A DNA stretch of 64,000 bases from Runella sp. MFBS21. Lineage in GTDB: Bacteria; Bacteroidota; Bacteroidia; Cytophagales; Spirosomataceae. Below, piece after piece: positions 35,377-43,299 of this stretch. The DNA is taken from positions 682,001-746,000 of the forward strand of contig NZ_JARNTW010000001.1 in assembly GCF_029433105.1 (NCBI RefSeq). The letters run 5' to 3'. The position numbers and the translations under genes were made by a program. The notes under the pieces were generated by a model that was not told where the DNA came from, did no database searches, and was given only the letters and a program-made list of their open reading frames with translations. How positions within the stretch are numbered: the stretch's first letter is position 1; each line of letters begins with the position of its first letter.

Positions 35377-35688
35377 GACTTCTCCGAAGTCATTTGTCTT
35401 TTTGGACTTGTCCGCTACAAACCTTGCGCCTCTCCGAGGCAAAATGTAAAAAATGTTGTTATAGATGGCATGGCTTCGGAGAAGCGTAATATTTGTAGCA
35501 TGAGATGAGTATCTGCATACCCAGGACTTCGGAGAAGTCCAACCTTGACCTATATTCCTACAAATTTGGCGCATCTTGCGAGCTGTTACGCGTTCTTGTC
35601 AGCTACCAACCTTGCGCCACTCCGAGGCAAAAATAAAAATAGGGCTATGGACAAATAGCTTCGGAGAAGCTTAATCTTTGTAGCTCAT
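35377..35688. repeat. Intergenic cluster of CTTCGGAGAAG palindromes with a duplicated ~87-bp unit
   Basis: Palindromes with the core CTTCTCCGAAG/CTTCGGAGAAG occur at 35377-35391, 35473-35485, 35524-35540 and 35657-35671. Two longer units, 35415-35502 and 35603-35688, share CTACAAACCTTGCGCC, CTCCGAGGCAAAA and a terminal TTTGTAGC. They fill the 515-bp gap between the DUF1080 gene and the GT39 gene. No gene is seen. Confidence 0.75.
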
Positions 35689-35756
35689 ATTTCTAATGAC
35701 CCAGAAGAAAAGTTTTGTACATTTACGGTACAGCTTAAAGCGACGATTATTTTTGT

Positions 35757-37196
35757 ATGTCATCTTCTCGGTTATCTTCTTGGCTTCCTTGGGGAGCTAT
35801 GGCTTTGATTATCTTGGCCTTGTGTACTTATTTTCAACGTTATCCTACTGGCGATGACGCTTGGTTTGCCGAGGAGTCGTATTGGTTGTGGAAAGAAGGC
35901 AAAGTCCGTTCAGAGTTTTTTAGAGGCTTGCTTCATTGGGAAGAGCATTATTTGGTAAGTCACAAGCTTTTTATTGCTTTTGGGGCCTTGTTGGGAGGTA
36001 TTTTACCTGATTCATTATATACTTCAAAGCTATCAGGTTTATTGTTTTTTGGAGTGATTGTGGTGTTTTTATTAATAGAGACGCAAAGCAAAACACCCCA
36101 AAAAAACGGCTTCTGGGGTGTATTGATTTTGGTTTTTGGGAATACGTTGATGACTCAAATGAGTTTTGAAAACCGCCCCGAAATGATGATAACGGCCTTT
36201 GGTTTGGCTTCTTTTTATGGCGTTAGGCGCATGGATAAAAACAGGGTCATGGTGCCCTTGGCTGGTCTTTTTGCGGGCTTGGCGGTATTGACTCACCTCA
36301 ATGGTATTATTTTTTTGGGAGCGGGTTTTCTAACTCTCGTTCTGACTCGTCATTATAAAAAGGGCCTTATTTTTGGCATTGTAGGAGCCTTGACGGCTAG
36401 CCTTTATTTTTATGATATTTTACAAGAACCCGACGGACTGACCAAATGGTGGTTTCAATTCCGAAACGACCCTGCTACCCAAAATGCTTTTGGGTGGGTA
36501 GCAAAATTGAAAGTCTTAGCTTCTTATCCATTGATTTTTGTAGAATCTCCCGAACAGCTCTGTACTACTTTGCTATTGATAGCGGTAGGGTGGTTTGGCA
36601 GGAAAAACATTCGGCATACCGACCGTATTTTACCGCTTTATAGCCTATCGTTGCTAATACTCTTTTGGCTTATCACCAAGCGAGCAAGCGCTATTTATCA
36701 GGTCATGTTTGTACCCTTTATGATTTTGTTGATTTATGAATGGTTGCAATCAAAACCTCTTCCGACAATCCCCTTCTATCTAAAGGTGATAACTGTCTTG
36801 TATCTTATTGTAGGTTTGGTAGGCAATATACAGGTGATAGGCCGAAACCTGTCGGGATACCTGCCTCTGCAATACGCCCAACTTCGTCCCCAACTTCCCC
36901 AAAAAGGTATGGGCTTGGTGCCCATTACTTTTTATTTCAATGAATATGAGCATTTTGATAAGTTGCTGTGTCATACCAACTTTGAACTACAGATGCAGTA
37001 CCAACAACAGATGAAGCCTTGGTCGAGCGAGAAGTTTGGGGCATGGGCGCAGCAGCACAAAGCGAGTTTTATTGTATTGGATTACAAAACCGCCCGTGCC
37101 GATTATTATCCTTCGCAAGGGGCCGCCCGGTTTGGCAACTATCATTTGGTTTTTGCTGACAAACAGTTTTCTGTTTATTCTCTAGGTTCCAATTAG
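35757..37196 (+). CDS. GT39-type membrane glycosyltransferase (ArnT/PMT-like)
   Basis: This 479-residue multi-spanning protein has the GT39 hallmark near the N-terminus: Asp-containing RYPTGDDAWFAEESYWLWK after the first membrane helix, followed by about ten hydrophobic segments and a soluble C-terminal part. GT39 enzymes move a sugar from a polyprenyl phosphate donor to a lipid or protein on the periplasmic side. The acceptor is unknown. Its stop codon overlaps the stop of the convergent response regulator by 2 nt, so the two transcripts must overlap. Confidence 0.82.
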   Translation: MSSSRLSSWLPWGAMALIILALCTYFQRYPTGDDAWFAEESYWLWKEGKVRSEFFRGLLHWEEHYLVSHKLFIAFGALLGGILPDSLYTSKLSGLLFFGVIVVFLLIETQSKTPQKNGFWGVLILVFGNTLMTQMSFENRPEMMITAFGLASFYGVRRMDKNRVMVPLAGLFAGLAVLTHLNGIIFLGAGFLTLVLTRHYKKGLIFGIVGALTASLYFYDILQEPDGLTKWWFQFRNDPATQNAFGWVAKLKVLASYPLIFVESPEQLCTTLLLIAVGWFGRKNIRHTDRILPLYSLSLLILFWLITKRASAIYQVMFVPFMILLIYEWLQSKPLPTIPFYLKVITVLYLIVGLVGNIQVIGRNLSGYLPLQYAQLRPQLPQKGMGLVPITFYFNEYEHFDKLLCHTNFELQMQYQQQMKPWSSEKFGAWAQQHKASFIVLDYKTARADYYPSQGAARFGNYHLVFADKQFSVYSLGSN

Positions 37197-37897
37197 GAGT
37201 CTACCAAAAGTTTAAATCCTTCTCCGTGAAGATTCATGATTTGTAAGGAAGAATCATCTTTGAGGTGTTTTCTTAACTTAGTGATATATACGTCCATGCT
37301 ACGGGCGTTGAAATACGAGTCATCGCCCCAAATGAGCTTCAAAGCAAAACTCCGATTGATGGGTTGGTTTTTGTTTTCACAAAAGAGCTTGAGCAATGCC
37401 GCCTCTTTGCTTGTGAGTTTTTGGGAGGTATCGTGAATCGTCAGCAATTGATGGTCAAAATCGAAAGTGTATTTGCCAAGTGGAAAGATATTTTGAGGTT
37501 GTTCGTTGGGAAGGGATATTTTCTGATAACGCCTCAGTACTGCCTGAATACGTAATAACAATTCTTCCATACTGAAAGGCTTAGTGATATAGTCGTCAGC
37601 TCCTACTTTGAAACCTTGAATAGTATCTTCTTTCATACTCTTGGCCGTCAGAAAGATAATAGGGACGTCTTTATCAGTAAGGCGAATTTCTTTGGCCAAC
37701 GAAAACCCGTCTTTTTTGGGCATCATTACATCAAAAAGGCATAAGTCGTAATTGTTTTCTAAAAAACGTTGTAAGCCTACATTACCATCCGACGCCAAGT
37801 CGGTCGTATAGCCTTTGTTGGTAAGGTATTCTTGCAACAATTGCCCTAGATTGGGGTCGTCTTCGGTCAAAAGGATTTTAGGGTTTTGCGATTTCAT
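37193..37897 (-). CDS. OmpR-family response regulator
   Basis: This 234-residue protein has a receiver domain (TEDDP acidic pocket, phospho-acceptor D56 in LCLFDVMMPKKDG, Lys in YITKPFSMEELL) and a winged-helix Trans_reg_C domain (LTSKEAALLKLFCENKNQPI, SMDVYITKLRKHLKDD). The kinase gene lies upstream with a 10-nt gap, so they form one operon. The likely target is the divergent T9SS-cargo gene at 39846, by position only. Confidence 0.95.
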   Translation of the reverse strand: MKSQNPKILLTEDDPNLGQLLQEYLTNKGYTTDLASDGNVGLQRFLENNYDLCLFDVMMPKKDGFSLAKEIRLTDKDVPIIFLTAKSMKEDTIQGFKVGADDYITKPFSMEELLLRIQAVLRRYQKISLPNEQPQNIFPLGKYTFDFDHQLLTIHDTSQKLTSKEAALLKLFCENKNQPINRSFALKLIWGDDSYFNARSMDVYITKLRKHLKDDSSLQIMNLHGEGFKLLVDS

Positions 37898-37907
37898 AGT
37901 TGTGAGG

Positions 37908-39662
37908 TTAGGCGCTTTCTTTTTTTAACGGTAATTGAATCGTAAACGTACTTCCTTCGCCCACTTTACTCTCTACGTGGATGCTCCCTCCGTGGGCTTC
38001 AATCATTTTTTTGACATAACTGAGCCCCAATCCAAACCCTTTTACATCATGGATATTGCCCGTAGGAACGCGGTAGAATGGGTCAAAAATCTTCAATTGT
38101 TGTTCTTTGCTGATACCACGGCCTTTGTCGCTTACACTTATATATACAAAATTATCGTCGTTGTAAGTACTAAGTCCGATGTGTGGCTGCTCTGTTGAAT
38201 ACTTGTTGGCGTTGTCGATTAAGTTGGTCAAAATGTTGGTAAGGTGCATAGGGTCGGCTTCCACGATTTCGTTTTCTGCTTCAAAACTCAGCTCCACTTC
38301 CCCTTGTCGCTGTTCTATTTGTACACCGAGGTTGTTGAGCACTTTTTCCAGAATATCATGAATATTGATAGCAGTTGTTTTGAGCTTGATTTCGCCTCGT
38401 TCTAGCAGCGCCATTTGCAGTACTTTTTCCACATGACTACCCAAGCGTTGATTTTCATCCTGGATAATTCCTAGATAACGATTGATTTTTGTGATTTCTC
38501 TGTGGTTTTGTACTTGTTCTTGGGCCATGCCTACGGCCAAAGAAATAGTCGAAATTGGTGTTTTGAACTCGTGAGTCATATTATTGATAAAATCATTTTT
38601 GACATCCGAGAGCTTCTTCTGTTTTAGAATAGTAGCTACCGCCACATAAAAACAACCCAAAATAACTACTAACAACAATACCGAGCTTATGAGCGAAAAG
38701 CCCATACTTTTCAAAATAAAATCTTGCCTTTGAGGGAAATACACTAAAAGCTGACTTGGAAGGTTATTGATTTCGTTGGGAAACAAAGTGGCTTTGAATA
38801 AGTCGGTGCTAGCGGTATCGGGGCGATAAGATGCGCTAGAAAAAATAACATTTTTGGGGAATGTATTTTGAATGGCAAACTCATAAGAAATTTCGATGCC
38901 CCGTTCCTGAAACGAATTTTTAAGTAAAGAATCAAGTGTAATCCGGTTGACACGTTGGCTTACAGGGCGTTTGCTAAAAAGCAAATCCTTAAAAACATCT
39001 TTCAGCAAATCGGTTTGGGCAACGGTTTGCTTGTTTTTTTCTTTTTTAGGAGCTATAATCTCTGAATAAGGCTTATGCGTTTTTTTGAGAGACGAGCGTA
39101 CACTCAACAGCACTGAATTGTGATGAAGGCTATCATTGGCCCAGGTGGATTGTCCTATTTGTTCAAACCACGTATCAAAGATTTTTTCTTGTTCGGCATG
39201 GATTTTCAAAAAACGTTCGATATTGGGCAGTTCATTATTACGTTGCCGTAAAAATTCATTGATTAAGCTCGCCTGAAAATCCGTAATAGCTCTATTTCGG
39301 GGAATGAGCGCATCACTGATATTTCTTCCTGAGTTGGGCACATCATCATGCGTATTTTGGGCGTAGGTTTCGGGAAGGTTGGGTTTGGGAACATTGGATT
39401 TTTGAGCCAATCGATTTTTATTGAGGGCTTCTAGTTTGCGGCGTTGCTGTTCTATTTCTTCTCGTTGACGAATCAGGTAAATAATCTCCTGCTTTTCGAG
39501 TTTACGCACTACTTCTTGCATGGCTTCGGAGACTTTCAGATCAAACTGTTCGTTGCGTAGTTCCAAGGCACTCGTAATCCAGTGCCACTGAAAACCCACA
39601 AGCCCCAGCATAGCTAGCCCCATCAAACTAATCAATAACCGTATTTTTGATTTTGTCATCAT
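37908..39662 (-). CDS. Sensor histidine kinase (HisKA/HATPase_c)
   Basis: This 584-residue kinase has a membrane helix at about 8-28, a large periplasmic region at about 30-315 with a charged coiled segment (EEIEQQRRKLEALNKNRLAQ), and a second helix at about 321-346. HisKA has H364 in NNMTHEFKTPIS. HATPase_c shows NLIDNANKYS, DKGRGISKEQ and GFGLGLSYVKKM. It is paired with the OmpR regulator 10 nt downstream and is divergent from the T9SS-cargo gene. The large periplasmic part suggests envelope sensing, as an inference. Confidence 0.94.
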   Translation of the reverse strand: MMTKSKIRLLISLMGLAMLGLVGFQWHWITSALELRNEQFDLKVSEAMQEVVRKLEKQEIIYLIRQREEIEQQRRKLEALNKNRLAQKSNVPKPNLPETYAQNTHDDVPNSGRNISDALIPRNRAITDFQASLINEFLRQRNNELPNIERFLKIHAEQEKIFDTWFEQIGQSTWANDSLHHNSVLLSVRSSLKKTHKPYSEIIAPKKEKNKQTVAQTDLLKDVFKDLLFSKRPVSQRVNRITLDSLLKNSFQERGIEISYEFAIQNTFPKNVIFSSASYRPDTASTDLFKATLFPNEINNLPSQLLVYFPQRQDFILKSMGFSLISSVLLLVVILGCFYVAVATILKQKKLSDVKNDFINNMTHEFKTPISTISLAVGMAQEQVQNHREITKINRYLGIIQDENQRLGSHVEKVLQMALLERGEIKLKTTAINIHDILEKVLNNLGVQIEQRQGEVELSFEAENEIVEADPMHLTNILTNLIDNANKYSTEQPHIGLSTYNDDNFVYISVSDKGRGISKEQQLKIFDPFYRVPTGNIHDVKGFGLGLSYVKKMIEAHGGSIHVESKVGEGSTFTIQLPLKKESA

Positions 39663-39845
39663 TTTTTTTCGACCTCATGCAACATTCTTTTTCAGAAATG
39701 CGACCTTGTGATTGTGACTTTAACAACGTGTTAACGTTCAAATTAAGATAATTCTATCCATCCTTTAACACATTTTAAGAAACTTTAACATCGTCAGTTT
39801 GGGGAAGTTGTGCAATTTTCGAAAAAGTTTTAAAAAACAAAAAGC

Positions 39846-40688
39846 ATGAAAACAAAATGGGTACTCATGGCATTGGTCGTAGGACTGGGAGTGGTCTCGA
39901 CTGCTAATTCTCAAGAAGACACTAAACAACAGACCAACAAAGACAAAGTAACCGTAAGGGTACGAATGACCGAAGAAAAAGACGGTAAAACAGAAACCAT
40001 CGAGCGGTCTTATACCTACAACAACCTCACAGGTGACGAACGTGAGTCGAAGATTAAGGCCATCGTGGATTCGCTTAAAGGCAATGACAAAAATGCTACC
40101 AATCGGCGGATGAGTATCATCATCGAAGAAGGCGACGGGATGCCTGAGCGTAGAATCGGTTCGCGCGAAGAGCGCACCCAAAATCGGACTCGTGAATATC
40201 GCTCTGGCCCCAACAACAACCGTTCAGAACAATGGAATAACAACAGAGACGATAAATTTCCTTTTGATGAGGAGGCATTTGCCGACCGCATGAAACGCAT
40301 TGAGAAAAAAATTGAGCCTCAAATGCGTAAATTGGAGCGCAATATGGAAAACTGGAGCCGCGATTTTGAACCAAAGTTTAAAGAATTTTGGGAAGGCGAC
40401 GTCAACTTCAGAGGAAGTCAGAAGCCGGCTTCGGTGCGAGGGCTAGAGGCTTTTCCTAACAACCCCGAAAAAAATGAATTAAATCTGCGTTTTTATGCGC
40501 CTATCAAAGGCGATGTACTGATTACCGTAACCGACACCAAAGGAAAGCAAATTGCCAAGAAAGAAGTAAAAGATTTTTCGGGGGATTTTGTGGGGCAGAT
40601 AGACCTCGGCAAAAATCCTAAAGGAACTTATTTTGTGAGTGTAGTACAAAATGAAGATGGCGCCGTTAAGCGCATTGTAATAGAATAA
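39846..40688 (+). CDS. Secreted charged protein with T9SS C-terminal sorting domain
   Basis: This 280-residue protein has a signal peptide (MKTKWVLMALVVGLGVVSTA), a strongly charged middle (RMKRIEKKIEPQMRKLERNM) and a C-terminal domain at about 200-280 (LEAFPNNPEKNELNLRFYAP, ending VKRIVIE) of the type A sorting kind used for export by the type IX system. It lies divergently from the two-component pair with a 183-nt gap, a layout common for an envelope-stress regulator and its target. The middle region has no recognised fold. Confidence 0.78.
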   Translation: MKTKWVLMALVVGLGVVSTANSQEDTKQQTNKDKVTVRVRMTEEKDGKTETIERSYTYNNLTGDERESKIKAIVDSLKGNDKNATNRRMSIIIEEGDGMPERRIGSREERTQNRTREYRSGPNNNRSEQWNNNRDDKFPFDEEAFADRMKRIEKKIEPQMRKLERNMENWSRDFEPKFKEFWEGDVNFRGSQKPASVRGLEAFPNNPEKNELNLRFYAPIKGDVLITVTDTKGKQIAKKEVKDFSGDFVGQIDLGKNPKGTYFVSVVQNEDGAVKRIVIE

Positions 40689-40699
40689 AAAAAGCGTTT

Positions 40700-41535
40700 T
40701 TATTTAGCTTTTTCAAGTTCTTGAATTACTTCATGTAGTGTAATTTGATGAGGATAATAGGCATAAGCTTCATTATCCTCATTTTGTTTATAGCCTTCTT
40801 CAAATGATTTTTTTGCAATTTCCAGATAAGACTTATATTCTTTTGCCGTGTCTTTATTAATCATTGCTAAGTAAAAATTAGTATCAGGAAATTGAGGGAA
40901 TTGTCTTAAACATTTTTTGAGATATATTTCTGCCTTTTTATAATTTTTCATTTCATAATAAACAATACCACAATAAAGCAACGTATTGTAATGTATGTTT
41001 TTAATACTATCACCTTTTGTTTGAATTTTAATGTCTTCTAAAAAATTTTGTTCTGCTTTTTTAAGATTTTTTAATTCCAAATAACAAAGCCCTTTATAAA
41101 AAGAATAAGAATGATCCATGACAAAAATATGAGGTGCTATTTTTTGAGCTAAATCAAAATCTATAATTGCCCCTTTATAATCTTTAGAAAATATACATTT
41201 CAAAAATGCCCGATAACTCACCCATCTTTCAGGGTCGTATTGTACTGCTTTGTCTTCAAGAGGGAAAGCACTTCCATAATCCCCATTTTTAATATAAGGC
41301 AAGCTTTTTGTTGATAAGCTCTTGCGATGTTGGGGCAAATAGAAATTAAGCTATCAAGGTAGACTTGCCATTTAGGGTGGTTATACCCAAATTTTTCCGC
41401 TCCATTATCAATATAGTGCTCGACAAGGCTATCTTGAACTTGCTTGGACGAGCAATCAATTATTTTTGAGTTTTGACCTAAGCAAATGATTTGAAAATAA
41501 AAAAGGCTAAGGAATAACAGCGACAATTTGGCCAT
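40700..41535 (-). pseudogene. TPR-repeat protein with a single frameshift
   Basis: Two frames read as one protein. The 5' part (signal peptide MAKLSLLFLSLFYFQIICLG, to CPNIARAYQQK) and the 3' part (SLPYIKNGDYGSAFPLEDKA to the stop at 40700) join at a run of five T at 41305-41309 (AAAAA on the coding strand). One additional A would restore a continuous frame of about 278 residues. The 3' part has TPR units such as YKGLCYLELKNLKKAEQNFL and YCGIVYYEMKNYKKAEIYLK. It may be a true frameshift, a homopolymer sequencing error, or a slippage site. It is the last gene of the RiPP-like run. Confidence 0.78.
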
Positions 41536-41992
41536 GATGAATTTTATAAGAGATGAATGCGGTATAAGAAAGAGGTATTATGTTTTTATATTTGACTAGT
41601 TTCCAATCTTTTAATGACTTTGTAAATTCATACAAACTTTGAATAGTTTCTACTTTAAACTTCTTAGGTTGGTAATTTTCATCGGTTTGCATCAATTTTA
41701 CATAGCTTATTTCGCCACTACAATTGACTCTAAACCGAAAAGTAACGTAACCGTTTTCCGTCAATTTTATATTTCTTTGATTCAAAAATGAAGAGGCATT
41801 TGTTTGAATCGTCGTTGAGCTTCGAGGATATTTCGCGTCATAACTGTAATAGTAGGATTCTCCTTTTGTATCAAAACAGTTTTTTCCAAGAACTAATGTT
41901 GTATCCATGTACTCTCCGTCAGGACGAACATAGATTTGACTTTGGGCAGCCAAGCTAGCAAGAAATAGAGAAAGTAATAGGTATCTATTCAT
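41507..41992 (-). CDS. Secreted TonB-C-like protein
   Basis: This 161-residue protein has signal MNRYLLLSLFLASLAAQSQI. Its middle resembles a TonB C-terminal domain: ENGYVTFRFRVNCSGEISYV, which is the V-x-F-x-V-x-x-x-G-x-I-x-x-V pattern, followed by WKLVKYKNIIPLSYTAFISY. There is no N-terminal membrane anchor, so it is probably periplasmic rather than a true TonB. It follows the HlyD gene after 14 nt and overlaps the TPR gene by 29 nt. Confidence 0.68.
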   Translation of the reverse strand: MNRYLLLSLFLASLAAQSQIYVRPDGEYMDTTLVLGKNCFDTKGESYYYSYDAKYPRSSTTIQTNASSFLNQRNIKLTENGYVTFRFRVNCSGEISYVKLMQTDENYQPKKFKVETIQSLYEFTKSLKDWKLVKYKNIIPLSYTAFISYKIHHGQIVAVIP

Positions 41993-42006
41993 AAATGGTT
42001 TTAGTG

Positions 42007-43299
42007 TTATTGCTGATTTAAAGCTCGTTTGACCTGATAAAATACTCGCTCAATAAGCCTCAAATCTTCGGTAATGATTTCGGCGGATGCTACCATTCCC
42101 GTTTTGTAAATGAGTTGTTTATTGGTGCCAGTTTTTAAGCCATTTGGCAAATTGACTGTTGCCAAAAAAAATTGACTATCAGGTGTAGGAACCTGTGAGA
42201 TAGTAGCAATTTGTCCCTCTACTGCCCCAAACTCCTCAAAAGGATACCCTTGAAATTTTATTAAAACGCGTTGCCCTCTTTTTACTTTTCCAAAATTAAC
42301 CTGAGGTATGTTTATTTCCCCAAAATAACGGCCACTAGTTCCCCCTACGTACATAATTTCTGTCCCCGCCCGTAGCGATTGATTTTCTTGCAGGGTCATT
42401 GAAAAATTTGTTTTTCCATCCGTTGGAGCGCGTAAAATAAAACGTCTTTGCCAATTTTCCAGTTCGCTTCTCAATGTATTCAACGCCTGAATAAACTGCG
42501 CTTTTTGCTCAATTGCCTGACGCTCAAGCTCCGTCAATTCTCTTTGTTTTTGGGTTTGAGCAGTTATATTATAAGTGATACTCATTTCCAACTGCCTGAC
42601 AGGCAGTTGTTTATTGATGTATTTACTTTCTTCCCGTTGGTATTCTAAGGGAGAAATTACTTTTTCTTTGTAGAGTTTTACGTTGATTTCAAATTCTTTT
42701 TTTGCCAACTCTGCATCACGTTTGTGCAGTTCTAATTGGCCTAAAAGCTGTATTCTATTTTGTTGTAAATCCTTAAATTCGGCGCTTAAATAACTTTTAC
42801 GTTTGTTATAATATTCGTTAGAAAACAACGCCAACGTTTGCGTGTAAGATTGCATGAAACTTTGATAAGTTGTTTGTAACTCCCCCAATTTTTGAAACCG
42901 ATTGGCAGGGAATATATCAAGCTTATCGAAACTACCTGATTCAATTACTGTGTGAAGGTTCTTTAAATCTTTTTGTAATAATAAAACTTGCGAATGGTCG
43001 GCAGTAGCTTCTATAAAACCTATGATTTGGTCTTGTCTAATAATTTGATTGTCAGTAACAAATAACTTAATTAATCGACCCTCAGCACGTACCACAACAG
43101 GTTTTGGAGCGTTGTCGGAAGTGAGTCTGAAAGCTGCCGTAACGATAGTAGGGTAATGTACAAACCAACTAATAGTCCCAAGCGACAACAATACAAAGAA
43201 AATGACGGTAATTCCCCAACGCAAAATCCAAGCGGGAATTTGCTCCATGTAGTCGCGGATAGCCTCACTATTTACTTCTAATTCTTCTATTTTCGCCAT
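42007..43299 (-). CDS. HlyD-family membrane fusion protein for peptide export
   Basis: This 430-residue adaptor has one membrane helix at about 25-50 (WGITVIFFVLLSLGTISWFV), a lipoyl/barrel-sandwich strand with VVVRAEGRLIKLFVTDNQII, a long coiled-coil hairpin at about 95-285 and the closing strand with RRFILRAPTDGKTNFSMTLQ. It bridges the C39 ABC transporter to the outer membrane. Its start overlaps the transporter stop by 1 nt (TAATG). It is part of the export module for the GG-leader precursor at 49483. Confidence 0.9.
   Translation of the reverse strand: MAKIEELEVNSEAIRDYMEQIPAWILRWGITVIFFVLLSLGTISWFVHYPTIVTAAFRLTSDNAPKPVVVRAEGRLIKLFVTDNQIIRQDQIIGFIEATADHSQVLLLQKDLKNLHTVIESGSFDKLDIFPANRFQKLGELQTTYQSFMQSYTQTLALFSNEYYNKRKSYLSAEFKDLQQNRIQLLGQLELHKRDAELAKKEFEINVKLYKEKVISPLEYQREESKYINKQLPVRQLEMSITYNITAQTQKQRELTELERQAIEQKAQFIQALNTLRSELENWQRRFILRAPTDGKTNFSMTLQENQSLRAGTEIMYVGGTSGRYFGEINIPQVNFGKVKRGQRVLIKFQGYPFEEFGAVEGQIATISQVPTPDSQFFLATVNLPNGLKTGTNKQLIYKTGMVASAEIITEDLRLIERVFYQVKRALNQQ

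Noticed and set aside
35415-35688. CRISPR array
   Set aside because: The repeats are few, diverged and of unequal spacing, with no cas gene nearby.
41305-41309. Programmed -1 frameshift heptamer in the TPR gene
   Set aside because: The phase of the A5 run does not match a canonical X-XXY-YYZ slippery site and no clear downstream structure was noted, so a mutation or sequencing error is more likely.
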